Assembly: GCA_002435865.1 (NCBI GenBank)
Contig: DIWV01000006.1
Coordinates: 43,313-107,312, forward strand
Direction of reading: 5' to 3'
Length of the DNA stretch: 64,000 nucleotides
DNA from: Cloacimonetes bacterium UBA6097
GTDB lineage: Bacteria; Cloacimonadota; Cloacimonadia; Cloacimonadales; Cloacimonadaceae
The notes below the pieces were generated by a model. The model ran no database searches and had not been told where the DNA came from. It saw only the letters and a list, made by a program, of their open reading frames with translations. Below, piece by piece: positions 23,855 to 32,600 of this stretch; positions within the stretch are counted from its first letter, which is position 1, and the number at the start of each line of letters is the position of its first letter. The position numbers and the translations under genes are program-made.

Positions 23855-26317
23855 CTATTTCAATAAAGTCATCTTGTGACTGTTTTGGAATCCCTGACCC
23901 TGAAGCCTTACCATATAGATACCGGTTGAAACATGTTTGCCGTTATCATCTGTTCCATCCCATGAAAGGGTATGGCTTCCGGCTTTTACGTTATTATTAA
24001 GGAGGTTTTTGATAACCTGACCTTTAATATTGAATACTTTTACACTAACACTGGCATCTTTTGAAATATCAAAAGATATTGTAGTGTTTGGATTGAAAGG
24101 ATTAGGATAATTGGAAATCCTGGTTGTAGTAACAGGAATATAGTTGTCATCATCATTAGCTGTAGGTGCCCCAATAATGATATCCAGGTTTTCATCCCCG
24201 ATTAGTGATAAACTCTGTGTTACTGTTGTTAATCCGGGTTTGGTTGCACTAACAGTATAAGTATCACTCGGGACATTATTAATAGTGTAAGAACCTGAAG
24301 CATCTGTTCTGGCAAAACCTATTACCTGGTTAAGGTTATCAGTCAGCAAAACTATAACGTTATCCACTCCGATTCCTTCAGTATCTGTAACAATACCGTT
24401 AACATTACTCGGACCATCAACAGCGTTGTTAATAAGATTAAAGTTAATACCGGTTACTGGTCCGCCAACCACTATTTCGTCAGCATCATCCCAGGTTAAT
24501 GCATTATCATAATATACAGGTGCAGTGTACAAGGAATAAGCTACCACATAATAATTTCCGGGTCTTACATGATTGATAGTATAAGTACCATCAGAACCGG
24601 ATATAGTAGAATCTTCCCAATCTTCATCACTGGATACTGCAACTACCATAACTGGATAAGTTACAGGGTCTCCGTTTTCAGTGATGGAACCGCTGATGCT
24701 GCATTGCAGACTGTCACATCTTTCAATCAGGTCAAAATTGATGTTGGTATAATCGTGGTCCAGAACTATCACAGTTGCACTGAAGGGATTCAGAGCATGG
24801 TCATAGAACTGCACACGATAAAAATGTGTGGTATCCATTGCAGCTAAAGTATATCTTCCAAAAGGCAGAGTTAAGCTGTAGAAACCAGTTGCATCTGTTA
24901 AAGTGTGGAATTCATTGTTAAACATTGGATCCTGCATCGGGAAATGATGGAATCCCATTCTGTCTGTTCTAACGCGAATGCCTGCAAGAGGTAACGCTGT
25001 TACTGCATCTCTTACATATCCGCTGATTGTGTAGTTTTGTACATTCGGGATTGTGATATTGATGCCCATTATGCTTTGGTCAATTACGACAACAGGAACA
25101 GCCTGCAGAATATCAAAAGTAGAAGGATAGAATACTACGGGTGACATTGGAGTCCAGACAGAGACAATATAAGCTCCGGCAGGAACATTTATAAATACAT
25201 AGGTGCCGGTAGAATCTAAATGAACACTCCTGTGCATATAATGCATGTTATTGTGATTATATGTGCTGTCCGGAACGCTGCGGAGTTCTACAATACCATA
25301 TTGTACAGGTTCATTCAAAGCATTAACAACAGAACCTGATACATTAAAACCAACGATTGTTCCAAAAATAATATCAACATTTTCAATAGTTTGGTTAGCT
25401 ACAACGGTTACAGGGTCTGAATAAGCTAATATTTCCATATCCTGTCCGATCACACAAGCTTTATAACTGCCGACAGGAATGTTGCGAATAATATAATATC
25501 CGTTGAAATTAGTGTGAGCATATAAACCGGGTATAACAACAGTAGGATTATCAAGAGTAACCAAGCCAACATTAAACATCATCATAGGACTGGCTTGCGG
25601 ACCAACAACATTTCCGGAGATTGAACCTGTGGGTGGTGGAGGTGTTACATTCACATAAATGTTTACGCTGTCTATTACAGAATCGAGAGTTAAAGTAAAT
25701 TCTGCAGAATAAGCCATAGGTGTCATGCCAAGACCAAAAGCACAAGTCTTATACGTTCCCGGTAAAACATCACGGAAATTGTAGTAGCCCATCATATTGG
25801 TTGTAAATATCGGACCTGTATAAGGAACATTCAAATCATTAATGTTTACGATTCCAACCGGGATACCCTGTACAGCAAGATTGTCCTGGTTAAATACTCT
25901 GCCAGATACTGAATTATGATGTGGGGGAGGGTCGTTCTGAGGTAGAAGCTGAATATCAATACCGACTATTTCCTGGTCATCAGCATCAACTTCAACCACT
26001 AATACATCACCTGTTACCGGATCAGTATAAAAACTTCTCACATATTCCGGGGCTACAGCACTTACAAAATACTCGCCATCAGGAACATTATTAAAGGTAT
26101 AAGCTCCGGTCGCATCAGACATAGTTGTCCTGAATGACATACCGGGATTACCATTCGGTGATGCAATTGCTAACTGCACACTGGAATGGTCTACTGGTTG
26201 CGACATTTCATCAGTGATTGTACCACTGATTGTTGCTGCAAGCATAGAGGATACAGTACCCACTATCAGAAGCATCATCACAATCAAACTTGTTTTCCAG
26301 TTTAAATTCTTTTTCAT
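23855..26317 (-). CDS. Secreted protein with carboxypeptidase-regulatory-like repeats and C-terminal sorting domain
   Basis: An 820-residue protein with a signal peptide (about 1-28) and at least six beta-sandwich repeats of the carboxypeptidase-regulatory type, each showing GTITDEMSQPVDHSSVQL or G.Y.I.NVP.G.Y.V.A patterns. It ends with a FlgD/T9SS-type C-terminal domain: NYPNPFNPNTTISFDI, VKVFNIKGQVI, WDGTDDNGK.VSTGIYMVRL and a basic MTLLK end. Such domains direct export and surface anchoring in Bacteroidota and related phyla. The repeats probably bind glycans or peptides at the surface. A GGAGG site precedes the start, and the gene stands alone with its own terminator. Confidence 0.85.
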   Translation of the reverse strand: MKKNLNWKTSLIVMMLLIVGTVSSMLAATISGTITDEMSQPVDHSSVQLAIASPNGNPGMSFRTTMSDATGAYTFNNVPDGEYFVSAVAPEYVRSFYTDPVTGDVLVVEVDADDQEIVGIDIQLLPQNDPPPHHNSVSGRVFNQDNLAVQGIPVGIVNINDLNVPYTGPIFTTNMMGYYNFRDVLPGTYKTCAFGLGMTPMAYSAEFTLTLDSVIDSVNIYVNVTPPPPTGSISGNVVGPQASPMMMFNVGLVTLDNPTVVIPGLYAHTNFNGYYIIRNIPVGSYKACVIGQDMEILAYSDPVTVVANQTIENVDIIFGTIVGFNVSGSVVNALNEPVQYGIVELRSVPDSTYNHNNMHYMHRSVHLDSTGTYVFINVPAGAYIVSVWTPMSPVVFYPSTFDILQAVPVVVIDQSIMGINITIPNVQNYTISGYVRDAVTALPLAGIRVRTDRMGFHHFPMQDPMFNNEFHTLTDATGFYSLTLPFGRYTLAAMDTTHFYRVQFYDHALNPFSATVIVLDHDYTNINFDLIERCDSLQCSISGSITENGDPVTYPVMVVAVSSDEDWEDSTISGSDGTYTINHVRPGNYYVVAYSLYTAPVYYDNALTWDDADEIVVGGPVTGINFNLINNAVDGPSNVNGIVTDTEGIGVDNVIVLLTDNLNQVIGFARTDASGSYTINNVPSDTYTVSATKPGLTTVTQSLSLIGDENLDIIIGAPTANDDDNYIPVTTTRISNYPNPFNPNTTISFDISKDASVSVKVFNIKGQVIKNLLNNNVKAGSHTLSWDGTDDNGKHVSTGIYMVRLQGQGFQNSHKMTLLK

Positions 26318-26676
26318 TTAAACCTCCATTTTATTATTATCTATATTTTGTCTCTCATCTTAAATCACGCTATGCAATATTATATACGCAACAACTGTGC
26401 CAATCCTGCAAATTAATTTTAATTACTTGTTTAACAACAGGTTAAGAATAGTATCGTTAGAAATGATAATTCTTTCTTGTAACACTCATGATACAGAATT
26501 TTTACAAAATCAATGCTATCTGCTTCTAATATATACCATTTGATCACTTCTTTTAATATGCAACAACAATGCTACGCTGCAACGTGAATGTTGCAGTTTA
26601 CTTTTTCTGTTTGGTTAACTCGTACAATTGATTTATTATTCTATATAAATATAAGATAAAATACAAAGAGGAGCAT
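26318..26676. other. Intergenic region
   Basis: AT-rich spacer between divergent genes and presumably home to both promoters. It has no gene I can support. The only clear structure is the inverted repeat at 26577-26596. Confidence 0.6.
26577..26596. promoter_or_regulatory. Short inverted repeat, possible operator
   Basis: CTGCAAC and GTTGCAG form a perfect 7-bp inverted repeat with a 6-nt centre, about 80 bp before the DUF302 gene. A regulator-binding site is possible. A TTGATT/TATAAG promoter-like pair follows downstream. Confidence 0.3.
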
Positions 26677-27060
26677 ATGCTGATTAAACTATCTACAAAT
26701 AAAACAGTGTCGGAGGTTGCAGAAGCTTTGCAGGCTTCAGTTACAGCTAATAAATTTGGAGTGATGCACATTCACAACCTGAAAGAGACAATGGAAAAGA
26801 AAGGAGTTGATTTCAAGCACGAATGCCTGATATTTGAAGTCTGTGAACCGCATCATGCTAAAGAAGTGCTGGAAGCCAATATGGCTATTTCCACAGCCCT
26901 GCCGTGCCGGATATCTGTTTATGAGCAGGATGGTAAAACCTGGCTGGCTACTTTGAAACCAACTGAACTTCTGCATATGTTCAACATACCCGAAATGGCA
27001 TGTGTTGCAACTGACGTGGAAAGCACTATAATCAAAATAATGCGGGAAGCAATATCGTAA
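26677..27060 (+). CDS. DUF302 domain protein
   Basis: A 127-residue protein with a good GAGGAG site. The pattern TVSEVAEALQASVTANKFGVMHIHNLKETMEKKG, followed by FEVCEPHHAKEVLEAN, ALPCRISVYEQDGKTWLATLKP and a MREAIS C-terminus, is that of DUF302. These are small alpha/beta proteins often linked to redox or metal contexts but without a proven reaction. The gene is monocistronic, with no helpful neighbour. Confidence 0.88.
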   Translation: MLIKLSTNKTVSEVAEALQASVTANKFGVMHIHNLKETMEKKGVDFKHECLIFEVCEPHHAKEVLEANMAISTALPCRISVYEQDGKTWLATLKPTELLHMFNIPEMACVATDVESTIIKIMREAIS

Positions 27061-27131
27061 CGCCTTTAACATAAAAGCGCTACTTTTAGCCACTTAGCAT
27101 TAGCTATTGATATAAATAATATTCTGCTTCG

Positions 27132-27184
27132 TCATTCCTGCGGTACGAGGGTCTCTCCCTGCGAAGGCAGGGACAGGAATCCAG
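27132..27184. repeat. REP-like repeat (GTCATTCCTG...GGAATCCAG)
   Basis: GTCATTCCTGCGG is followed by CTCCCTGCGAAGGCAGGGA and CAGGAATCCAG, a form seen in dispersed REP-like repeats of many bacteria. The inner part CCCTGC/GCAGGG can form a hairpin. A related fragment on the other strand lies near 29503-29547. Confidence 0.45.
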
Positions 27185-27254
27185 CCTTGTTTATATATTC
27201 ATCTTTTCTCTTTTCATTCTTTAAGCCATCCCATATACTTCCCTTGATTATATA

Positions 27255-27320
27255 GGGTAGTTCCCGGGTTTCACCCGGGAACTACCCGGGAACTACCCGG
27301 GAACTACCCGGGAACTACCC
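27255..27320. repeat. 11-nt-period palindromic repeat, copy C
   Basis: Six 11-nt units: GGGTAGTTCCC, the centre GGGTTTCACCC, then GGGAACTACCC four times. One left arm faces four right arms, so this copy appears to have grown by expansion on one side. Each unit is itself flanked by GGG and CCC. Confidence 0.9.
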
Positions 27321-27486
27321 GGTTTGAATTAAAGATTGATTTGAGACCATAACATGATTTCTCTGTTTAACTATGAGTTATAATCTGATAATTTTATTAA
27401 CTATCTTCACGAGTAGATTTCAAATGCCTATCAAAAAAAAGTTTGACCCCCATAGACGATAAATAAAGGTAGGATCAGGTGATATT

Positions 27487-28293
27487 ATGAATAAGTATAT
27501 GAATTCAAACCTTAAACTCTGGGAGAAACTGACTGCAGTTAATGTCAAATCCAGGATGTATGATGTGGAAGGTTATAAGCAGGGTAAGACGTCACTTAAG
27601 TCATTGGAACTGTCTGAACTGGGAGATGTGAAAGGCAAGTCATTATTACATCTGCAGTGTCATTTTGGCATGGACACCTTATCCTGGGCAAGGAATGGGG
27701 CAGAGGTAACTGGAGTTGATTTTTCTCCTTCTGCAATTGAGACTGCAAGGCAATTGGCATCTGAGCTTAATATCAATGCAGAGTTTATCAATTGCGATAT
27801 TTTTGATTTACCCAAACATTTGGATAGGCAATTCGATATTGTCTATACTTCTTACGGTGTGCTCTGCTGGCTGGCTGATTTAGATAAATGGGGAAAGCTG
27901 ATTGCACGTTACCTGAAACCCGGCGGGACTTTTTATATTGTGGAGATGCATCCGGTGCTGAATATATTTAATAACGAAATTACAGAAGCAAGGCTGGAAG
28001 TTAAACATTCCTACTTTCACAGTGAAGAGCCAATGGAATGGATGGCTGACTGCTCTTACGCGGATTGAGATAAATTTGAGCAACAGCCTTCCTATGAATG
28101 GACACACAGCCTGTCTGATATTATAAACTCGCTTATCAGTAACGACATGAAGATAAAATATTTACATGAGTTTCCCTATTGTGTTTATGCGCACTTTCCG
28201 TTCTTAGATGAAAAATCTGATGGCTGGTATTATCTGCCTGAAGGCATGGCACAGATACCGCTTATGTTCTCGATAAAAGCGGGAAGGGAATAG
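27487..28293 (+). pseudogene. Class I SAM-dependent methyltransferase with in-frame TGA
   Basis: The frame from 27487 to TAG 28291-28293 is open except for one TGA at 28066-28068. The first 193 codons include the SAM-binding motif LLHLQCHFGMDTLSWARNGAEVTGVDFS and FDIVYTSYGVLCWL, a family usually about 260-270 residues long. The codons after the stop continue the same family (SYEWTHSLSDII, YLHEFPYCVYAHFPFL, GWYYLPEG, IPLMFSIKA). A single TGG-to-TGA change would explain it. A recent nonsense mutation is most likely. A sequencing error or readthrough remains possible. Confidence 0.75.
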
Positions 28294-28392
28294 TCAACCC
28301 AGATAATTTCATGCAAAGACCTTTTTACAAAAAGGGTGGTATTCACTATTTCCTTTTTGTCACTGTGGTAAAAAAAAAGGTCGGATTCCCAA

Positions 28393-29409
28393 TCAGGTCG
28401 ATGCTTTTTGCCAGACGTGGTTCCAAATCATGGCTGTGTTATAGACAGCATCATGTAATATAACTCCTGATACCTTTTTGAATTCTTCTTCCTTGCTTTT
28501 GGGAAATATCTCTGTAAAGAGAACTTTTTTACTATTCTTTGTAAAATCATACGGATATTTAGTATAGGGAGCGATGATTGATGCCATGGCAAAAAAAGCA
28601 CGGCAGGAATCAACACCTTCAAGCCAGGCATCTCTGCCGTCCCGGAGCTTTTTGATAGTTAATTTAAACTGCAAGCTATGATTTAAATCCATGTCCCTGG
28701 ATTTGGTTAATAACTTATCAGCTTTAGTTTTCATACCAAGGAGATTTTTATCTTTGAATTCAGACGATAAAGTCTTTTCCCAGGCTTTTTCCATACCTGT
28801 ATGCAAATCTGTGCCATCACCTGTACGGGAAACATTATCCCGCCCGTCACAGTGGCAGGGCATACAGGCATCAGCAATATAATGGCTCATCATAAAGAAA
28901 TAATATGCTAATTGAAGTGGTGAAGTTTTAGCCTTTTTATCCATATCAGCAAGAGCTTTACAAGGTTTCCCCATTTGGCAAGCGATATCATCATTTCCTA
29001 ACGGAATCAAGTCCTCCAGCATTGTTGCCAATCCCATGATGCGGTTGGGAATATGTTGACCGGGTTTTGCTTCAGCTTTGTAGGGTGTATTCCACCAATC
29101 AGACCCTAGCAATTTATCCTGGTTAAGATATTCTTTAATTGCAGGACACCCTACAAGCCGATCCACTAATTTACTCTTTGAACATTTAAAACGGCTCTTG
29201 TTATAGCCATTATAAGGTAAGTTTTGAAATACGTGGTTCATTGTTAAAAAACCGCTACGGCATGCTTCATTGATATCCGGTATCCAGGCTCCGATTGAAG
29301 CTTGTGATGCAAAAGGCTTGAGTAAATTGACAAGTCCGGGGCTTACATTTTGCTCTTCCAATAGAGCGATTGCACGAATTGCAATCCAGGCATGAGTACT
29401 CCTTTTCAT
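28393..29409 (-). CDS. Zinc-dependent phospholipase C/S1-P1 nuclease-like protein
   Basis: A 338-residue, mostly helical protein. The features THAWIAIRAIALL at the N-terminus, GAWIPDIN, MNHVFQNLP, and MMSHYIADACMPCHCDGRD match the Trp/His/Asp zinc-ligand spacing of the phospholipase C/P1 nuclease fold, including the HxxxDxxxPxH-type motif near residues 175-187. No signal peptide is evident, which is unusual for the fold. The substrate (phospholipid or nucleic acid) cannot be told. An AGGT-type site precedes the start. Confidence 0.7.
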   Translation of the reverse strand: MKRSTHAWIAIRAIALLEEQNVSPGLVNLLKPFASQASIGAWIPDINEACRSGFLTMNHVFQNLPYNGYNKSRFKCSKSKLVDRLVGCPAIKEYLNQDKLLGSDWWNTPYKAEAKPGQHIPNRIMGLATMLEDLIPLGNDDIACQMGKPCKALADMDKKAKTSPLQLAYYFFMMSHYIADACMPCHCDGRDNVSRTGDGTDLHTGMEKAWEKTLSSEFKDKNLLGMKTKADKLLTKSRDMDLNHSLQFKLTIKKLRDGRDAWLEGVDSCRAFFAMASIIAPYTKYPYDFTKNSKKVLFTEIFPKSKEEEFKKVSGVILHDAVYNTAMIWNHVWQKAST

Positions 29410-29502
29410 TGTTACCTCCGTAAAGTTTGTATGATTAATTAAACAGAGATAATATATTTGTCAAATAAAATAATTTGATTAAGTGATTAAATAATATAGT
29501 GG

Positions 29503-29547
29503 AATGACATACAAGAGACTGGATCCCGTATCAGGTATGGGCAGAAG
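29503..29547. repeat. REP-like repeat fragment
   Basis: GGAATGACA, then CTGGATCCCG and a short ATACCTGAT-type hairpin resemble, on the opposite strand, the element at 27132-27184 (GTCATTCC and ATCCAG boxes). It lies in the gap before the C25 peptidase gene. Confidence 0.35.
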
Positions 29548-29618
29548 TAACACTTATTATGACTTGCCTACAACACTGCAATTCTTGATGTGACAGACGG
29601 GGGGATTGCTTTATTTGT

Positions 29619-32600
29619 TTATTTCAATAGTATCATTTTACGGGTAATTGTGTTACTGCCGGATGTAAGCCGATAGAAATACATTCCGCTGGGTAATGTT
29701 CTGCGATTGTTATTGAGACCATCAAACTCAACTTTATAAAATCCTGCTTTCTGTGATTCACAGACCAAGGTTCTTACTGCTTCGCCTTTAACATTATAAA
29801 TGACTAAAGATGTTTTACCTGGTATGTTCAAAGCATAGCTGATAGTCGTTTTAGGATTAAAAGGATTAGGGTAGTTCTGCTTTAAACCAAATACAACAGG
29901 TATCAGGTTATTATCATTATTTCCTGTATATTCGATTGTAAGAATATCAGAATTTGGGCTGTACATTTCAGTGCCAATAGCAGTTACATAAACACTTTTG
30001 ATGTATATTTCATAAGTCCCGTATTCAACATCATGCTGGTATGCCAGTACATAGGTAGTATCTTCAATAGTTACTTCGTTATGTGTAATGTAAATCCTGT
30101 AGTATGTTGGTCCCTGCCGCAAATCATCCCTGGTGTTCAGAGCTTCTAATTGCCAGTTCAGATTAAGAACGCTTTCTTCAATATTATATTGGATATTAAC
30201 AGGTTTGCGCAGGTAATTCAAATCAAAGTTATTGTTTTCGGAATTTTGTTCACTTACGACATCGATATCATTCACATATAGAGTCATATAACCATTAAGT
30301 TCTGCCTTAACAAAGTCATAAGTTCCCTGATACAGCGGCAGTGAATAAGTTCCATCAGGATTTGGGTTTACATAGCTATCGGGATAAACTGATGATGAAA
30401 TACGCACCTGAGTAACGTTCTGCTGATTATTATCAAGACTAACCATTCCTGAAACAAATCCCTTTGGATGATGAATAGCCCCCAGAAACAAGTCATCAAT
30501 AACTATGACTCCATTAACATATGGATCAATGTTACATTGCCACCTGATCTTAACAGTTTGTACTTCTTCAGGAATACTGTCAAAAACAAATGCGGCTTCA
30601 GAAGTCTGATGATGAATATCAGAAAAATCATAAACAGTTTGCCAAACATTAGTATCATCAAAAGAAACAAGGACAAGATTTGATGCATTCGGATTCAGAT
30701 TGTAATAGCTAAAATTCATCAGCATTAACTGGCTGTCAAAAGCAATTATTGGTGGTGATGTTACAGTATAGCTGGTAATACCCTCAACCGGATTAATGAC
30801 TATCTCATTTCCCGTCGCATTAATATATTCAGCAGGAGTAACATTCACTCCCGTAGATACAATCCAGTTTTGTAATAAAGCGGGAACATCAAAGTTCTGA
30901 ACGTTGATAGTGTCCATTAATCCCACATACATGTTAGTGGTAAACAGACTGTCAAAAATATCAGAAAGATAATAAAGTCCGCTGATGTTTATAATTTCAC
31001 CTATCTGAGCTGAGGCAGTTATCTGTAAATCAAAATTAACGGTTATTGTACTGAAGGCAGTCAGATTTAATGTAAATTGACTGGGATTTGCAGTCCATTC
31101 AGCATTAGTTTGCAGTTGAAATATAGAATTTGCCAAATTAAGGCCGGAATGATTAATAATCTGTAATGATACAGGGACAGAAACGCCTGGATTAACATAA
31201 TAGACAGGATTATTGTCAGCCTGTAATGCAGTAAACTCTATATCTGGTGCATTAATAATAACAGTAAATGGAAAATTGTATTCATCTTCACCTGATATGA
31301 TATTGATGTTAAAAGTAACTTCTTCCAGATTGGGGCAATCTTCAGAAACATGTATCTGAAATGGTAAATTAATTTGTGAGCTCTGGTAGGGATTTATCGC
31401 ATTTAATGTAGAGTTTCCATTTAATATAGTTACATAGGAAGCTGTTGTTGTAAGTGAAACATTAGAAGCAACCAACATATACGACCCGGTATTGATTACC
31501 GTGGGAGATATTGAAATTGTTTCACCGCTGTCTATTTGGTTATTATCAAATACCGAAACTAATTCTGTAATACCATATGATTCAATTATGGGGAAGGGTG
31601 AAAAATTCTGATTTTGCATAGTACTGAAAAACAGGGTGGAATTATTGGTTATAGTTGAAGCAGTAGGCGGATATATATTTTGGTAAGTATATTGAAGTCC
31701 AACTAATCCTGAATGGTCAGCAATACCTACAGTTGCATATTGACCATGGTCAACATAAACCACGCCATAACTACCGGCATCAACATTATTAAATGTCTTA
31801 TACTGAAAGAGAATAGCGCTGTCACCGGTAGGTGTTGGCAGGATATTTTCATGATATATAATGACTTCAAAAGTTTCAATTGCAGATATGTTGTACTTGT
31901 TTCTCAGATTGTGCCATTCAATTATTAACATACCATTCTCGATGTCATTATGATAGAAAATCCTGGAATCTGCATAAATAATCAAATCATCCCAAAAAGG
32001 AGCGATAATAGGTTTGGGAACCATCGGTCCGGGAATTTGCCAGTTCATCCATTCCTGGCTGCCCTGGTTTCCAGGCATAAGGAATCCATTAGAACAAATG
32101 GTTATCTGGCTGTAATCCACACCATAATACTTAAAAGTGAAAGGCAGATTGATAGTACTAAAACTTCCACTCCCTTCTGTATTGCTGTCAACCAGGTTTA
32201 ACTGTGTTCCGGTGCCGCCTAAGACCGGATTTAATTCTATCCAGTTATAGGGTTTTGCCAATGGATGATTGTCCTCACTGGATACACAGATATAACCATA
32301 ACTGTCAGGTCCTGTCATCGAAGCTTGTGATGCAGAACCAATTGTAATCGTAAATTGTAGAATCTGTGAAGAACCACCATTATAAGAAACCTCAATCATA
32401 ACTACAATAGGTGTACCAACATACAGGTTTGGATCTGCTGTAATCACAAACGGAATAGAATTGCTTGCATAACTGTTGCTATTCAGGTTTGTGTATGATT
32501 GAGTAGCCTGAGATATAGTTATATTGGGATTATAACTGTATATTGTAGCGCTGATATCTGCTGCTGTTGTTATTCCAAAGTTTTTAAGCGATATGGACAG

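Larger units (their letters stand above)
27061..27486. other. Intergenic region with two repeat types
   Basis: This contains a REP-like element near 27132-27184 and palindromic repeat copy C at 27255-27320. No gene is supported. Confidence 0.6.

Noticed and set aside
27487..28293. Selenocysteine codon at the in-frame TGA
   Set aside because: No SECIS-like hairpin is seen just downstream, and the methyltransferase family is not known as a selenoprotein. A Trp-to-stop change is simpler.
28318..28385. AAAAAGGTC/GACCTTTTT inverted repeat after the methyltransferase as a terminator
   Set aside because: The loop is too long (about 50 nt) for a standard terminator, and the match is mostly homopolymer.
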